Shown here piece after piece: positions 25,401 to 37,625 of a stretch of DNA of 64,000 nt. The notes under the pieces were generated by a model, which was not told the DNA's origin, did not search any database, and saw only the letters and a list, made by a program, of their open reading frames with translations. A program made the position numbers and the translations under genes. The number at the start of each line of letters is the position of its first letter. Positions within the stretch are counted from its first letter, which is position 1. The stretch is from Vidua macroura (taxonomy: Eukaryota; Chordata; Aves; Passeriformes; Viduidae). The stretch lies in NCBI RefSeq assembly GCF_024509145.1, contig NC_071578.1:11310253-11374252 (forward strand). The letters run 5' to 3'.

Positions 25401-25890
25401 AGAAGAGATGAGATGCTGTGGATAACCACCATCCTACTTACCAACAGAAAAAACTGAAAGAAAAAATCTTATGAGCTGATTCACCTGAAAAACCAGATTA
25501 CTTGTGGCCACAATAGTAATGAATTTCAGTCCAGCATCCACCATGTAGATTCCTAAGAGTTTTCTCAGATAATGTCCACAACCACTGGAACCTCCTATCC
25601 TCTATCAATGACCAGAGTGACAAAATCACCTGCCTCCTCCAACTCCAATGCCCCAGAGTGAGCAGACCAACATCACACTGTTTTGTTCCTGTACAAAAAA
25701 CAAGACATAATTCAAATGCCCTGGGTAGTGTCAGCTGCTCTGAAAGGATACCAAGGGAATATGTTTGATCCTTGAGTACCTTCCATATTCTGCTGAAGTC
25801 ATGCTTAAAATGAGTGAAGCTCAGACACTGACTTCATCTCACTCAGTTGTGTTAAAAGGCTTTTGCTGATCAGGGCTCTGGGGACTCCAG

Positions 25891-25982
25891 AAAAAAAAAA
25901 ACAAAAAAAAAAAAACAAAAAAAAAAAAAAAAAAAAAAAAAAAACAAAAAAAAAACAAAAAAAACAAGCAACACAAAAAAGA
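25891..25982. repeat. Long A-rich tract with scattered C
   Basis: About 92 bases are almost all A, broken by single C residues at irregular spacing and ending in ACAAGCAACACAAAAAAG. It may be a retroposon tail or an expanded simple repeat. The upstream sequence to about 25500 shows no recognisable retroposed gene. Such tracts are also prone to assembly or length error. Confidence 0.9.
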
Positions 25983-26811
25983 AGGTTTCATTCCATACAA
26001 TTGCTATATGTGGACAGCAATGCTCTTTTACTTCTAATAGCTATTTAAAAACTTACGTAAATATTGATTTATGTGTCAAAGCTCTAAGCACTCCATTGAT
26101 CCGGTAAATATACAGCTAAGGACTGCTTAGCACAACAGACTTGGTGGCTGTTCCACTCTATCAGACTAATGTATATTTGCATTATTTACTTGGTTGGCAT
26201 TAGCAGCTTGATGAAGCTGCTCTGGGAGCTGTTCCGAGACACAGCACAGCCCAGAGTGGCAGAAACGACGGCGCATGAAGCCCTGACTTTGTGCCTGGTA
26301 GCAGCTGTGCAGCCTCGTGCCTTGGGTCAGAGATGAGTGTGGGGCTGTGGGCAGGAAGCAGGGACACGTTTACCTAGGAGAGCTCACAAGCTGGTTTTCC
26401 TGCACAGCATTCTTCCCTGGCTCTTTAAGATTACATCAAGTTCCCACATAGCTGGAAAGGTAAATTGCTTGTGATGGAATAAAAAAGTCACTTCCAAACA
26501 CCAAGCTGTGTTTGTTTTGCAAGTGATCTAGGAGCCAGCCTTTCACAAAGCCCAGCTCAAAGGGGAAAAGGTGTCTGCTGGGCAGTTAGATATGAAAAGG
26601 ACTGGTTTTGATACAGTCTCCTGAATTAGGGATTAGAAAGTGAGCAAAGAAAACAAAAAATCATCTGTATGAGAGAAGGAAATTCCAAGACAAAGAATAT
26701 TTGTTTCTGTAGTTAATGTGATGCATTATTTGCTCCTCAAATTCACTGTTTACCCCTTCACAATCCCCATGTCATAATTTTCCATTTTGGCCATACCTGA
26801 GGATGAGATCT

Positions 26812-26867
26812 TCCTGCCTCCCTCCCTGCCTCCCTCCCTCCCTGCCTCCCTCCCTCCCTTCCTGCCT
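26812..26867. repeat. CCTC/CCTG microsatellite, G-quadruplex-capable
   Basis: CCTC units are punctuated by CCTG in a higher-order pattern of about 12, 16 and 16 bases, closing with CCTTCCTGCC. There are eight CCC runs (26820-22, 24-26, 32-34, 36-38, 40-42, 48-50, 52-54, 56-58). They are separated by loops of one or five bases. The minus strand is therefore a canonical G-quadruplex motif, and the plus strand a possible i-motif. Confidence 0.9.
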
Positions 26868-27970
26868 TATGCTAGGGACAAATGGGACTTCAGTGCAAAG
26901 GAAAGATCCTAGCTCAGAGTCATTATTGTTAATCAGACTCGTAGCCCATGGCTTCTCATGGCATAACCTCCAGAGTAAGCCACTCTGCAGGGCTTTTTGG
27001 TTTTCTTATTACTACCTATAAAGATCCCCTTTAAGGAAGGGGAGTTGCTTCCATGTGGTTCTGATTGCGCTGAAAGCTCGATGATATCCATCTTTTCCCT
27101 TTCCTCCCATGAGCAGTGCACTGCTAGAACCATCCAGCTCCACATGACGCAGGCTTAGGGACTTCTCTCTCCCAGCTTCTGTGAAGCATTGACCAATGCA
27201 GGGAGAAGTACAGGAAAGTGCTCTGAGGATCATGCATCTGTCTGCTATAACAAGTAGACCAGCACGTACACTGCCAAGCTGAGACAAGGATAAATCCCAA
27301 GTCAAACCCTTGCCAGACAGTTCGTGATATTAGCTCAGTAGTCAGAAGGTTTTAAAAAGTCACATTGTGATCTTTTGACTTGTTTTCTGCTGCTGCTCAT
27401 GAGAAGACAAAGGAGTGGAAAAGAAGATTAGAATTTTGCAGTTGCTTCTGCAATGTTGGAATCTAGAGATTGTGTGTGTGAATGAATATCTAAGAATATG
27501 GCAAAATCAGATATCTTCAGAGTCCTGAGATTTTAGGGGACAATAAAGGCTTGCAAATAACATCTTACATTGCAAATGTAGCAGTATTGTACTATTCAAT
27601 ATTCCCTCATCTATACAAAAGATAGAGCTAAAACATACATTGAAAGCAACAACAACTATCTTTACATATTTAATAAAAGATCAAAATATTTAACAGATAA
27701 AAAAATATTCTCATACTTCAAACCATGTTCGGAAGATGTTGGGGTATTGTTGATTACTTAAAGGGGGTCAATACAAGTCTGTGTTTTACTTCATCTCCGG
27801 TGTTGCCTCAGATAAATAATCAGACATATTCTGGGCTGTATGGTGGCACTTCAAACACTAAAATAAATTCCTTTTTATTTCAACTCCACACGTTGTAGAG
27901 AAAAAAGTAGGGGTATGTAAGCTTGCAATCCTGCTTTTCCTCATCAGCAGGATGTACAGGGAGCCATGTT

Positions 27971-28010
27971 CAGTGTATGATAGGATTTTGCACTGCATGA
28001 TAGGATTTTG
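27971..28010. repeat. Tandem duplication, two 20-bp copies
   Basis: CAGTGTATGATAGGATTTTG is followed directly by CACTGCATGATAGGATTTTG, identical at 18 of 20 positions. This is a small direct duplication with no evident function. Confidence 0.9.
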
Positions 28011-28905
28011 AATAAGGGGAATATGAATTATCCACAGACTGCATGAATTTCCCTATGCTAGATTCATTTCCAGCATTGCAGTGGTTGGTCTGAGCATGAC
28101 CCTTAGCCTCTCTCATTGCATCTGTCTTTTGTACTTGCAGCAATGCTCATAATTTCTTGGCAACTGAAATAGGTAATGTAAGAGTTGTGGATAGTCTCTG
28201 CAGATGTTTTCCTCTGCTTTAACTACCTTCAGAAAAGATGTGTACGTGGCACTGTGCATGGTTTGTTGTGGTATAGCAAGGGTATTTCTCTGTCTCCTTC
28301 GGGAGGGGGCTGGTCCTGCGGCGGACACTACCATGCCCAACCCAGGACACTCTACAATCCAGGAGACAGGAGGGCAGTCCTGACTCTGGAGTGCATCCCT
28401 GAGGCAAAAAATACTCCTATGCAGGCTCTTTACTGTAGATCTTTACTGTCTAACATGGAAAGTGCCAAAGACCAAAAATTAGTTGGGAGGGTTTTGACTG
28501 AAGAAATAAAAGGACTTCTCCTCTTTGCTTTTGTTCTTTCTCTTACATCCCATTTTTCATCTCAGACTCTCATTTCATTTAGATAATTAGATAATCAGTG
28601 CACAAATTTGTTCACAAGCCAGGTGATGTGGCTGGCTGAGCTCTGTCTGCCCTCCAATACAGCAGAGACTGAAGGGGAGTCTTGCGGCTTGGCTTGGAGG
28701 ACAGAGATTGTGTGGTTTAAGTTTTATCAATTTCTACTCAAACTGATGAATATTTGGTTCAAGCTTGGTTCTTTTTTTGCAAATTTCCTTCTTCTGTTAT
28801 GATATTTTACAGCTTTTTAAAAGGCTCCTGAAAGGATAGGAGCTATATTGATTAACTAGCTTCTCTCCTCGTGTGAGTGCCTTTATCTGAATATTTTTCT
28901 CCATT

Positions 28906-28918
28906 TTTTTTTTTTTAA
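28906..28918. repeat. Poly(T) run
   Basis: A T homopolymer of roughly 14 bases follows CTCCA and precedes AACC. It could be a minus-strand poly(A) tail but no body is recognised. Confidence 0.7.
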
Positions 28919-29028
28919 CCACAGACAAATTTTGAATGGATGAATTGTGAAAATCATCTGGTTATAGGGGAGTGCTCTGGGACTTGCACTCTGTTGGACT
29001 CCTGACTCATTTTGGAGAGATAGGCTTG

Positions 29029-29052
29029 CTGTGAGTAGGTTATTACTCACAG
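29029..29052. repeat. Perfect 9-bp inverted repeat, 6-base loop
   Basis: CTGTGAGTA and TACTCACAG are exact reverse complements around GGTTAT. The arms include TGAGTA/TACTCA, the same hexamer that ends the putative LTR at 7705-8020. No other LTR feature is arranged around it here, so the shared word may be chance. Confidence 0.8.
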
Positions 29053-31894
29053 GCTGAATTCCTGCAGACCAGGCTATGCAGACAGATGTGTCCTGCAGAT
29101 CCACCAATCACAAATAAAGGATGCACGCTGTGGAGGGGGGTCAAACACATATTGTAGATAAGGAGACAGCTTCATGTCATTGCCATGATGGGGAAACGCG
29201 TACTGTAGGTGGATTGTGAGTGTCCATCACTAAATGCACACCAGAGACAGGGTGCATTTAGGGTTCTGTGCATCAGCTGAGGTCTTCCATGGAAATTACT
29301 TAGATTTCAGCAACAAGATAGCATACATGGTGGTGGTGGGGGGGGGAAGAAGATTGAGTCTCCTTTCACTTGCAGTGCTTAGACTCCTTAATACAAATGA
29401 GATCTTACTCCTGAAAGTATTTATTCTCTTGAGTTGTTTCTTCCCTATTCTGCCCACATACTATGAAAAAAGTAAAGTATTTCCAGTATCCACTGAAACT
29501 TCACGTGTGATAAGAAATGAGATTTCAGTAAGGTGATACTTTCCATCTGATTATGTACTATATTAGCTTCTGTACCCAGCTGAGAAAAAGTATTAAGCCT
29601 AGTATACAAAGAGAACAAATAGGAGAGTGATACTTAGGGCTGGAGGAGTTCTTAATTTCTTCCACTTCCTCAGCTTTTATTTATAGCAAAGTCAGTTATG
29701 TTACACAGCCACAGCTGGCTTGGGAGCCCTGAAAGTGGGGTGAAGGGCAGCAGGAAGAGATGAACTTTTCAATTGATGGATGAATAAGTGTTTCCATGTA
29801 CATAGCATATTTTTAAAAAGATTGTATTGAAACAGTGGGTCCTTCTCACCTTCTGGTGGCACCTGTCAGGTTTGGAGGGAATGAGTATTTTTCTAGTGTC
29901 TGCAATTAAATGAAGTGGGGTTGAAGGGGGAATTAATTTCCCTGTAAAACAGAAGGTTTCATCAAATGAATTATAGGATTTTATTTCTCAAAATAAAAGG
30001 AAAAAAAATGTTTTGCTCCAACGTTGAAGTTATTTCACATTCAGCTGCTGAAAAAAGGGAGAGAAAGTGGGGCAGAGGGGCACAGAGAAAGAAAATTATT
30101 TCAGGTGAATTTTTTATGGAAGCAATCCCCCAGGAAAACTACAATTTTCAAAGGATATGCAATGGAGATAGCAATTCCCATTCCCTCCTCCCAGCTGTGT
30201 GGAAAGGCAGAATACAAGAGCCAAGATCCTTCCTTTTCTCAAGCAGTGCAGCTGCTCTGCTTCCCAGATAGGGGAGAGATTTTCATTAGGTGGTTTTGGC
30301 AACACCCCTATGGAGTTCCCCTAGTAGGGGATAGTGGACTGTAGCTAGAAGCCAAGTTATTTTCAGCCACAAGGAAAATGCTTCCTTTTATCACGTTTAA
30401 AGACTTTCTCCTTCACTGCCACTATCACTTTTTCCAAGCCTATGCCAGGATTTAATTTCTGCTGCTTTCCCTACATCAGCTGTCTCCAAAAGGGACTTCT
30501 GAAAGTCCAGAGTGGAGGTCAACACTCTAGCACTATTTCAGAAGGGACACACAGTCTTTCCAGCCTGTTCTGCTGGACCCAGTCCTTGTGGCAGTACAGA
30601 ACAAAGACTGTCTGGACACCCAGCGAGTGCAGAGGTGGAGGTGGGCATGAGGCTGCTGAGTGCCTGCTATGCCTGAGAGAGGTTTGCTGCAGGGCAGCAC
30701 AGGACACTGCTGAAGTGGGAAGCAAAACAGTCTGGTGGAGACCAGCTCCCTCAGGAAGCTCATCTCTCCTGCTGCAGCTGCTGCTGACCAGCTCTTTGGA
30801 GAAGGCTGCATTTTTTTTACTTTCCAGATGCAGCTGGGCCAGCTCTTTCTATATAGTTGGACACCTTTTTTGACAGAAAATGGAACATTTAACAAGTTGG
30901 TTTACTTTTATTCTGAATTGAGCTCTATCCCAAATGGTCAGTGTCTCCCCAAAACACAGGCCAGCTTTTCTTTGTGCTTCAGCTGTTGTGCTTCCCTTTG
31001 CCCACCTGGCTCCAGTGCCCTGGGGGCAGAGCTGCTTCTTACTCCCTGAGATGGCTGCAGTGTGCCAGGATGGCCTGGAGCAGATCTGGATGCAATTGTA
31101 GCACAGTGGCAATAATGCTCATAGAAAGCAGTACTGTGTTTATGCAAACTGTTTATGTTTATGCAGTCCATCCTACTGAGATGCTCTTTTGCTCCAGACA
31201 ATCTTGGCATTTCAGAGGGATATAGGGAATGTCTGACACAGCTCTCTCTTGTCAGAGCAGTAAACAGCAGGTAGTTCCCATTCCTTTCCAAGGCTGTATA
31301 GTGGCAGAATGTCTGCATCCTACCTCTCAGCACTTTTACACAAATCTTTGAGACAACTCATTCTGTAGCAAGTGAAGTGTTTTAGCTAAAACACCATGTA
31401 CCATCTTGTGCCAGAATACATTTCACTTTCAGTCCACTAAAACTTAGTTGTAGACTTTGCCTCTTCCTTTATTTTGGTTTTGTGTTGCTATGCCTAGACA
31501 CATTTTTTGGTGGTTAAAAGGAATTTGCAATCATTCTCTGGAACACCTGAGGGAGAACCATGGATCACTATTGATCTACTGACTACTGGAAAAGAAATAT
31601 GGCTTGAAAACCTTCTGCCAGCATCCATCAGTTAATGCAATGGGAAGACCCAGTCTCAATTCCCTGAAGTCAGCATTATTGAGGCTTCTAGCATAATAAG
31701 GACATGAAGGAGTATTGGTTATGAGCTTGGTTTCAGAAGAATATTTCACTGAAGTAACAACAACAGTAGTTTTAGGCCATAATTTCCCCACATGCCAAAG
31801 AGAATCAGGGTTTCTGGACAGGTCACTGACCTACAATAAAGAAATCTTTGATAGTATTTCATCTGTGATGCTGTTTCCCAGGACAGATGTTGTG

Positions 31895-31975
31895 TTTAGC
31901 TCTGCCTCAGTTTCCTTGCCTGTGAAATAATGTAATCGGAAGCATTTTGGAGAAAAGTGCTCTGAAATAACTGAA
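31895..31975 (+). mobile_element. L2/MIR-like fossil, plus strand
   Basis: TCTGCCTCAGTTTCCTTGCC followed by TGTGAAATAATGTAATCGG closely follows the well-known L2/MIR wording 'tgcctcagtttcctcatctgtaaaatggggata'. It is followed at the right distance by GAAAAGTGCTCTGAAAT, which parallels the 'aaagcgctttga' part of such elements. It is an ancient amniote retroposon remnant with no coding capacity. The ends are approximate, and which of the two families it belongs to is undecided. Confidence 0.6.
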
Positions 31976-32495
31976 TATGTTGTTAAGAGTAACAAAACAA
32001 GCACTGCTAGTTGTAATGTGAGTATTTCTTCCTCAGACAGCACTGCACTTACATCAGCATGCTAGAAATTTCTACTAAAGAAATACAAAAAGCTCAGATA
32101 TCTATATGGCATGGAAAAAAAGAAAAAAAGAATTAAAGAAAAGAAGAGAAGGGGCCTTGAAAGAAACCAATCATTTTGGGGATCAGAGCAATGCAGTTAT
32201 AGCTACAGTTAGAGAATCATCAACCAAGTCCCTCCAATGGTGGTGGCTGGGCCAGCATGGAGGCTCTCGGATTTGTCATGTATAGATCACAAAGGCATAA
32301 AAGACCAAAGTCCCAATAAACAAGGCAGGCTAGCTTGCTTATACAGTTGCTTTGATAATTAAGGTTTACAGAGAGAGCACATCCATGCTAAAATAATGCC
32401 CAAAAGGAGACAGACAGAACACAGCTTGCCTCTGGAAGGGTTTGACTCACATGCTGCTGAGTTATTCGTGGCATGTGAACTGTGTGGAAGAGATA

Positions 32496-32520
32496 TTTTT
32501 GTTTTGTTTTGTTTTGTTTT
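32496..32520. repeat. (TTTTG)n microsatellite
   Basis: There are about four perfect GTTTT units after a T run. It is a pentanucleotide simple repeat. Confidence 0.9.
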
Positions 32521-35500
32521 AATGCTGATGGGATAATCTTTTCTTTTGAAAACAGCCTCCTAATGCATCAGGACAGCTGCCTGAGATACACCTCATTTAG
32601 CAGCAATTGTCTCTCTAATGTTTATAACCCTCCCACTGCCATCCAATATACAGTCATCATTTATCCACTCATTTGACTAACACAATGTTAAAATGCCCTT
32701 CCAGTGCTTTGTTGTGCTTACTTCTCCATTCCCTTGCTGTCCTCTTGTCAGAGATGTTAAAACCTCTTTTGAGCAACTGGCATCTCTTCATCAAGGATTT
32801 GTGGCTGAAGGATGCTTTCCCCACTCTTTACCCCGCAGCCTCTCCCTCCTGTTTAATTACAAGCTGGGGAGTGTGAGACATCATCTATCATTCCTTGTTC
32901 ATTATATTCAACAGATGCACATTTTGGGCTCTTCAACAAACTGACCAGGCATATGGAGCATGTTATTCTGCTTGTGAAATCTGCCTTTTTAAAATCAACA
33001 ATACCATTGTCTCCTCAGATGAAATCTCAGGAAATGAGAGGGGAAACCCCCCAAAACACTTGAACTTTAAGGCCTCTAGTATCATTATTAAGCCTTTCTT
33101 GTGCAGTTGTTCGTCACAGTCCAGATGTGAGTACTCTTTTGTAAAAGCAACCAGGCTATGTTTGAGAACATCTGCATGATGTGAGTTGGGTGGGGACAGT
33201 CAGAAATTCATGCATTGGTACCTAAAATCTGAAACCTCAGAAAGTTGAATTGAGCTTTCCAGACAACTTTCCACAAGATGATGATCTTGAAACAGAATAT
33301 AAACATGCGCCCACTTTTTTTTCTGGTCACAGCTGGCATGTGCAACACGGAGGAGATTGAAGGACACAGCTTTTTCCTTCATGTAAGTGGCTTGGGTATG
33401 CCAATAAAAACCTGTCAGAATGAACATGCTCCCAACTGTGCTTGGCCTGATAGCAGAGAGGTCTCTTACACTAATGCTTCTTCTGAGTTTTAAATCCATG
33501 TGTCATCGTGGACAGTACAAATAATCCCAGCCACTAAGGAGAGTAACATTTTTCTGAGGCCCAAGGTAGCAGTTAAGTACACAGAGCTCAGGTTGAATGA
33601 TTCAGAACAAAATGTTTCATTTCTTTTCCTTCCTCTTCCTTCACTTCCTTTGGGATAAAAGAGATGCGCAGTTGGCTCGGTGATTTTGAGTGGTTCCTTG
33701 AGATTTAGCGTTTACTTGAGCAATAACATTACTCTGGGGCATTAAGAGCACACAAGACTGAAGATATGAAATTTTTAGAGTGCATGGCAAGCATGAAAAC
33801 TGGAATAAAAACTATGCTGGAAGTGGATTTATACTGTTTACTTCTCACTAATCATAGAAGTAGCTTGAATAGCTCCCTATTATTTTAGTGTTGTTTTCAG
33901 TCTGTCAGGCAACTGTGCCATCTGACAACTGAAAACTTTACCTGTAAGTGTACTGCTGATATTTGAAGTAGGCTCCTGAAAAACATGTGGCAGAGCTTAA
34001 ATCTGTGCATGTGAAGCTTTGTTCCTGAGAGAAATCCTGGAGGGGAAGAGAGGAGACATGTCCCAAAAATGTCGTAAAGAGCTTCAATAAGAAGAGTGAT
34101 CCTCCAAGAAAACAACACATGGTCTGAAATTGTAAAATGCATGGTGATACAGCCATGTATTCCTTCCTGACAGAGCCTAGGTTTTCAAGGCACTCAGAAC
34201 TGATCCTCTATGATGTGTAGTTGTGCAAATCTATCTGTTTCAAGGGTATTCCTGCCTCCGTGAAAAAAAACCAAGAAAAATGACAAGGAAAAAATCAAAG
34301 GCTTGAGATGCTTTGTGATTGCTGTGTGTGGTTGCTAATTACTCTAGTATCAGCTGCTGCTGAGTAAGTTTTATGTTCCATGCTGAATAGCATTCATTCT
34401 TTGGTCAACAGCAAGACTTGTGGAGAGATCCAGCTCATGTGTTTGTATCACTGCACAGTTTAGTTTGTAAGATGAAAACCAAAGCTTTCTCCTACTTTCT
34501 TTTGGCTAGTTTAACACTGTGTGTGGCTCTTGGCCATGCATTAATAGTACATAAGAAAGCTGCAGATCAAAGAACTACCTGACCCAGAGGCCACAGAGTA
34601 ACAGAGAGTAAGAGCCAGAGAAACTAGTGTGGTGTTCCCTTGATATAACCAACCACCCTGCAGCCTAGGGACTTCCTGAATCAGAGCCTGTATCTACATC
34701 TCTGTGCTGAGCAGTCCCCAAGAGACCTATCATCCTCTCCAAATGCATCTAATTGCTTTCTGAATCCAGTTATATTTTCCTCCTTGGCATGTTCAAAAGC
34801 TTCATTTGTTACAGGCTAATGAGCTTAATAAGCTGAAGCTGTATTTTATTGAAAGGTTAATGATTGCAAACATTTAAATAGTTAAATCAACTCCTTAACT
34901 GAGTATGGAGTTACAGAGGAAGACAACAAACAAGCCTAACTCTTCTGGGAAGACTGCTGAGGAATTTTTGGATCAGTATGGATTTTATATGCTGAGTTGC
35001 TGGGGCTTACCACTGTGCTGTTCAAGCTCACACCATTTCTACTTTCCCTTCTGTTGTGCTGCGTTTAGGTCACATTAAATCCTGAACTGAGCCAGTCTTT
35101 TCCCTACAGCTTGTTTGTGTCTCAAGCTACTTTTGTCTCAAGTTAGTTTTGCAGTTAACATCTGCTGCTTCATGTGGCTACTTTATCTTTTTGAATCATC
35201 CCTTAAGTTTCTACAGTCTGTGATGTTGGCCAAACAATCCACTGACAACAGCTTTGTTACTTCTAAAAGTGTGTTGTTTTGACCTCTTTAAGATGAAGTG
35301 GTTTTAGCACTACAAGTCAAATGATTGCTGTATAACTGTAAAATAGAGCTTTGTTTAGTGACACTTGAGAAAAACTCTAAAAAGCTAGAATGAGGGACCC
35401 CTTATGTATTTGATAGCAACCAAATAGCTCTGCATTTTTGAAACAGTTAATTATAATTGATAATAATGTGACCTTTGGAGAATTAGAGAGTTTCCCTCTT

Positions 35501-37601
35501 ATAGGTGATAAAAAAGTATGTGTTGGGTGATATGAAAAAAACATGAAAAGAGCATTTGTGTGCTTTTCTTCCCAGGAATGCTGGTTTTGTGCAGTGCCCA
35601 AGTGACCAGGGGAATGAAATGAAGACAAATGGCAGTAAAATAATTCCAGAGGTAATGTCACCATAATGACTTCATAAGGAAGTGTTCCACTGCACTTTCT
35701 GCCTTTCCTTTTGTTTGTGAGATCCCACTTCTTATTGAAATGTTGGATATTCTGCCTCCCTGTCTTTCCTTCTTCAACTGGCCAACAAAAGCTGGTAAAT
35801 GAAGGATTCTGCAGTGTGTAAGTTGCAGTATAATTTTGTCGGGCCCAGTGGTTTATCAGCACAGAACTCTGATATCCAGCTGACTACAGGGATGGCCTAT
35901 AAAGGCCCACTTGGAAAGCATTCTGAACTCAACAGAGGCTCCTGTTGACTTAAATGGGCCCTAGACCAGGCCTGAAATGAAATCTGTCTCAAATTGCCAG
36001 TTGACAAAGGTCCAGGATGGTGGTTTTATTTGGAAGAAGCTGTGAAAGAGAGAAGTAAAACGGGCAGGAGCAAAGCAATGGCAAAATAAAGATAATAATT
36101 TAGGCTCATAAATGGAAGAAAACTGCTAACCAGCAGAAAAGAGCTCTGGAAAAGCCTCTCAAAAGAACTAGCAGAGGGAGAATCCTAACTGGTTCAGGAT
36201 CAATATTGATAACATAATGAGACAATTTCCAGAGTTTTCCCACTTGCAACAGCAGGAACCAGGCTTCTTTTCTCTGGTCTGGCAACAACTCATTTGCTTT
36301 AAAGCTTTTCTGTGTGGTTTAAAAAGATCTGGGATTTTTTTCTCGTGTAAATTAGCCTAAAGGGAAAAACATTTTGCTTTAAAAAACCTTTTTCTTAGTC
36401 ATCTGAACACTGGAAGGGGAATGGTGTTGGAATCTTTTCTGTGGTTTCTCTTGTGCTCAGTGCTTGTCTCTGCTAAGGGCATTTTCCAACCAACTTTTGT
36501 TGATTTCAAGATGTGGAGGGAGAAAAAGATACATTCTTGATTGTGAACTGATAACCAGTTCCCTGCTCATCTCCAGTTTTGTTTTGTTTTTTGATTTTTT
36601 ATTAAGAGTGAACAAGTCAAAGAAGTATTGCTATATGTTAGAACCTACCCTAAGAAAAAAAAAGCAGATATGTTCCCCTCCCTAAGAAGGGGCCATGGGC
36701 AACTTCAGGGACATTCCTAGTGTCTATAATCTATATAATTTTAAATGTTATGACTTATGTGGAAGACAGCTGTACTCTCACAATTTATTACTTGTGTTGA
36801 GAAAACAGAAATATGGCTTCCATAACCATGGCTTGCTTATGACAAAATGCTTCACCCCAAAAGCCCCTGGTGCCTCTTTCATGGCCACCTGGACTGCAGG
36901 GCTGAAAGCACAACCCATTTCATCTGTCTGAAAGGAAGCTGCAGAACCCAATGAACAAACACTCCAGAAGAGGAACCATTTCCTCAAGAAAGCTGCAGGA
37001 GGATTTTGGCAAGGGAGAGAAGATAGCCACTAAAACCCAAGTTCTTTCACATAAGGCAGCAGGGTGAAACCTTATTTTAGAATCTAGAAGAGTGGTCTTA
37101 AAACCTTTGTATTCTGAAAAGAGAGCACTTAAAGTATTACACTGATGGCCATGGTAAATAAGAAAAAATAAATGGAGGAGTAAGGGGATGTTAGTCCTTG
37201 AAAGAATGGAAAAGCTAAAAGGGTAGCCTTTTTCCTCTAGTTAAGGAATAGAGTGGAGGTTGTCTAATCTTGCAAAGAAGAAAAGCTTGAAATATCCTTG
37301 GAGGCAATGCTGCCTTTTTTAAAGCACAAAGCAAGCTGATAGCCAAAGGCAACAGAAGAAACAGTGAAAGGGAACAGCAGAAAGCTGAGACTCAGTGTGA
37401 ACAGATACCTAAAAGTTAGGGAGCCTGAGGATATGTGGTTTAACCAGACCACTGAGGACTTTTCCACAGTAGAAGCTCAGATGCCATATTCAATCAGCAC
37501 ACAACATCAAGCTGTGGCTATTGTCTTTAGGCCCTTATTTTGCACACTGCAAATTAAAATGACCAGCATTAACCCTTTGCTGCTGTTGGTGGAGCTACAT
37601 T

Positions 37602-37625
37602 AAAATGCAAATTCCTTTGCATTTT
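37602..37625. repeat. Perfect 10-bp inverted repeat around an octamer motif
   Basis: AAAATGCAAA and TTTGCATTTT are exact reverse complements separated by TTCC. The left arm runs into ATGCAAAT (37605-37612), the octamer bound by POU-domain factors such as Oct1. The right arm holds seven of the eight octamer bases on the other strand. It could be a paired POU site or simply a hairpin. Binding is inferred only from the motif. Confidence 0.8.

Larger units (their letters stand above)
20289..25890. other. Non-coding stretch, no gene recognised
   Basis: Only short frames without motifs are present. The frame at 21806-22015 on the minus strand encodes mostly Cys and Phe because it crosses the CAAA/CAA repeat. 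The A-rich runs near 22419 and the T-rich run near 24257 are simple sequence. The segment 24860-25060 is rich in TAAT/ATTA and ATTTATTTAT wording and looks like possible regulatory DNA (see findings). Confidence 0.5.
25983..31894. other. Non-coding stretch, G+C-richer in places
   Basis: The local G+C is higher at about 26200-26400, 28270-28400 and 30510-31080, where many short frames overlap on both strands (for example 30442-30873 plus with 30533-30895 minus). None shows a domain. A few CpG clusters occur near 26222-26274 and 28298-28324, but they are too short and sparse for a CpG island. A possible splice-acceptor-like string at about 28120-28140 (pyrimidines then TTGCAG) was seen but no convincing exon follows. 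The stretch also holds the C-rich microsatellite, a 20-bp duplication and a perfect hairpin listed separately. Confidence 0.5.

Noticed and set aside
26803..27021. Frame starting with a Pro/Ser/Leu-rich repeat
   Set aside because: The repeat is the CCTC/CCTG microsatellite translated.
30442..31333. Cluster of overlapping 60-143-codon frames on both strands
   Set aside because: A local G+C rise lowers stop-codon density on all frames. The translations are low-information and share no motif.
35377..35862. 161-codon minus-strand open frame
   Set aside because: No recognisable family, and the underlying DNA is ordinary A+T-rich sequence without exon or promoter signals.
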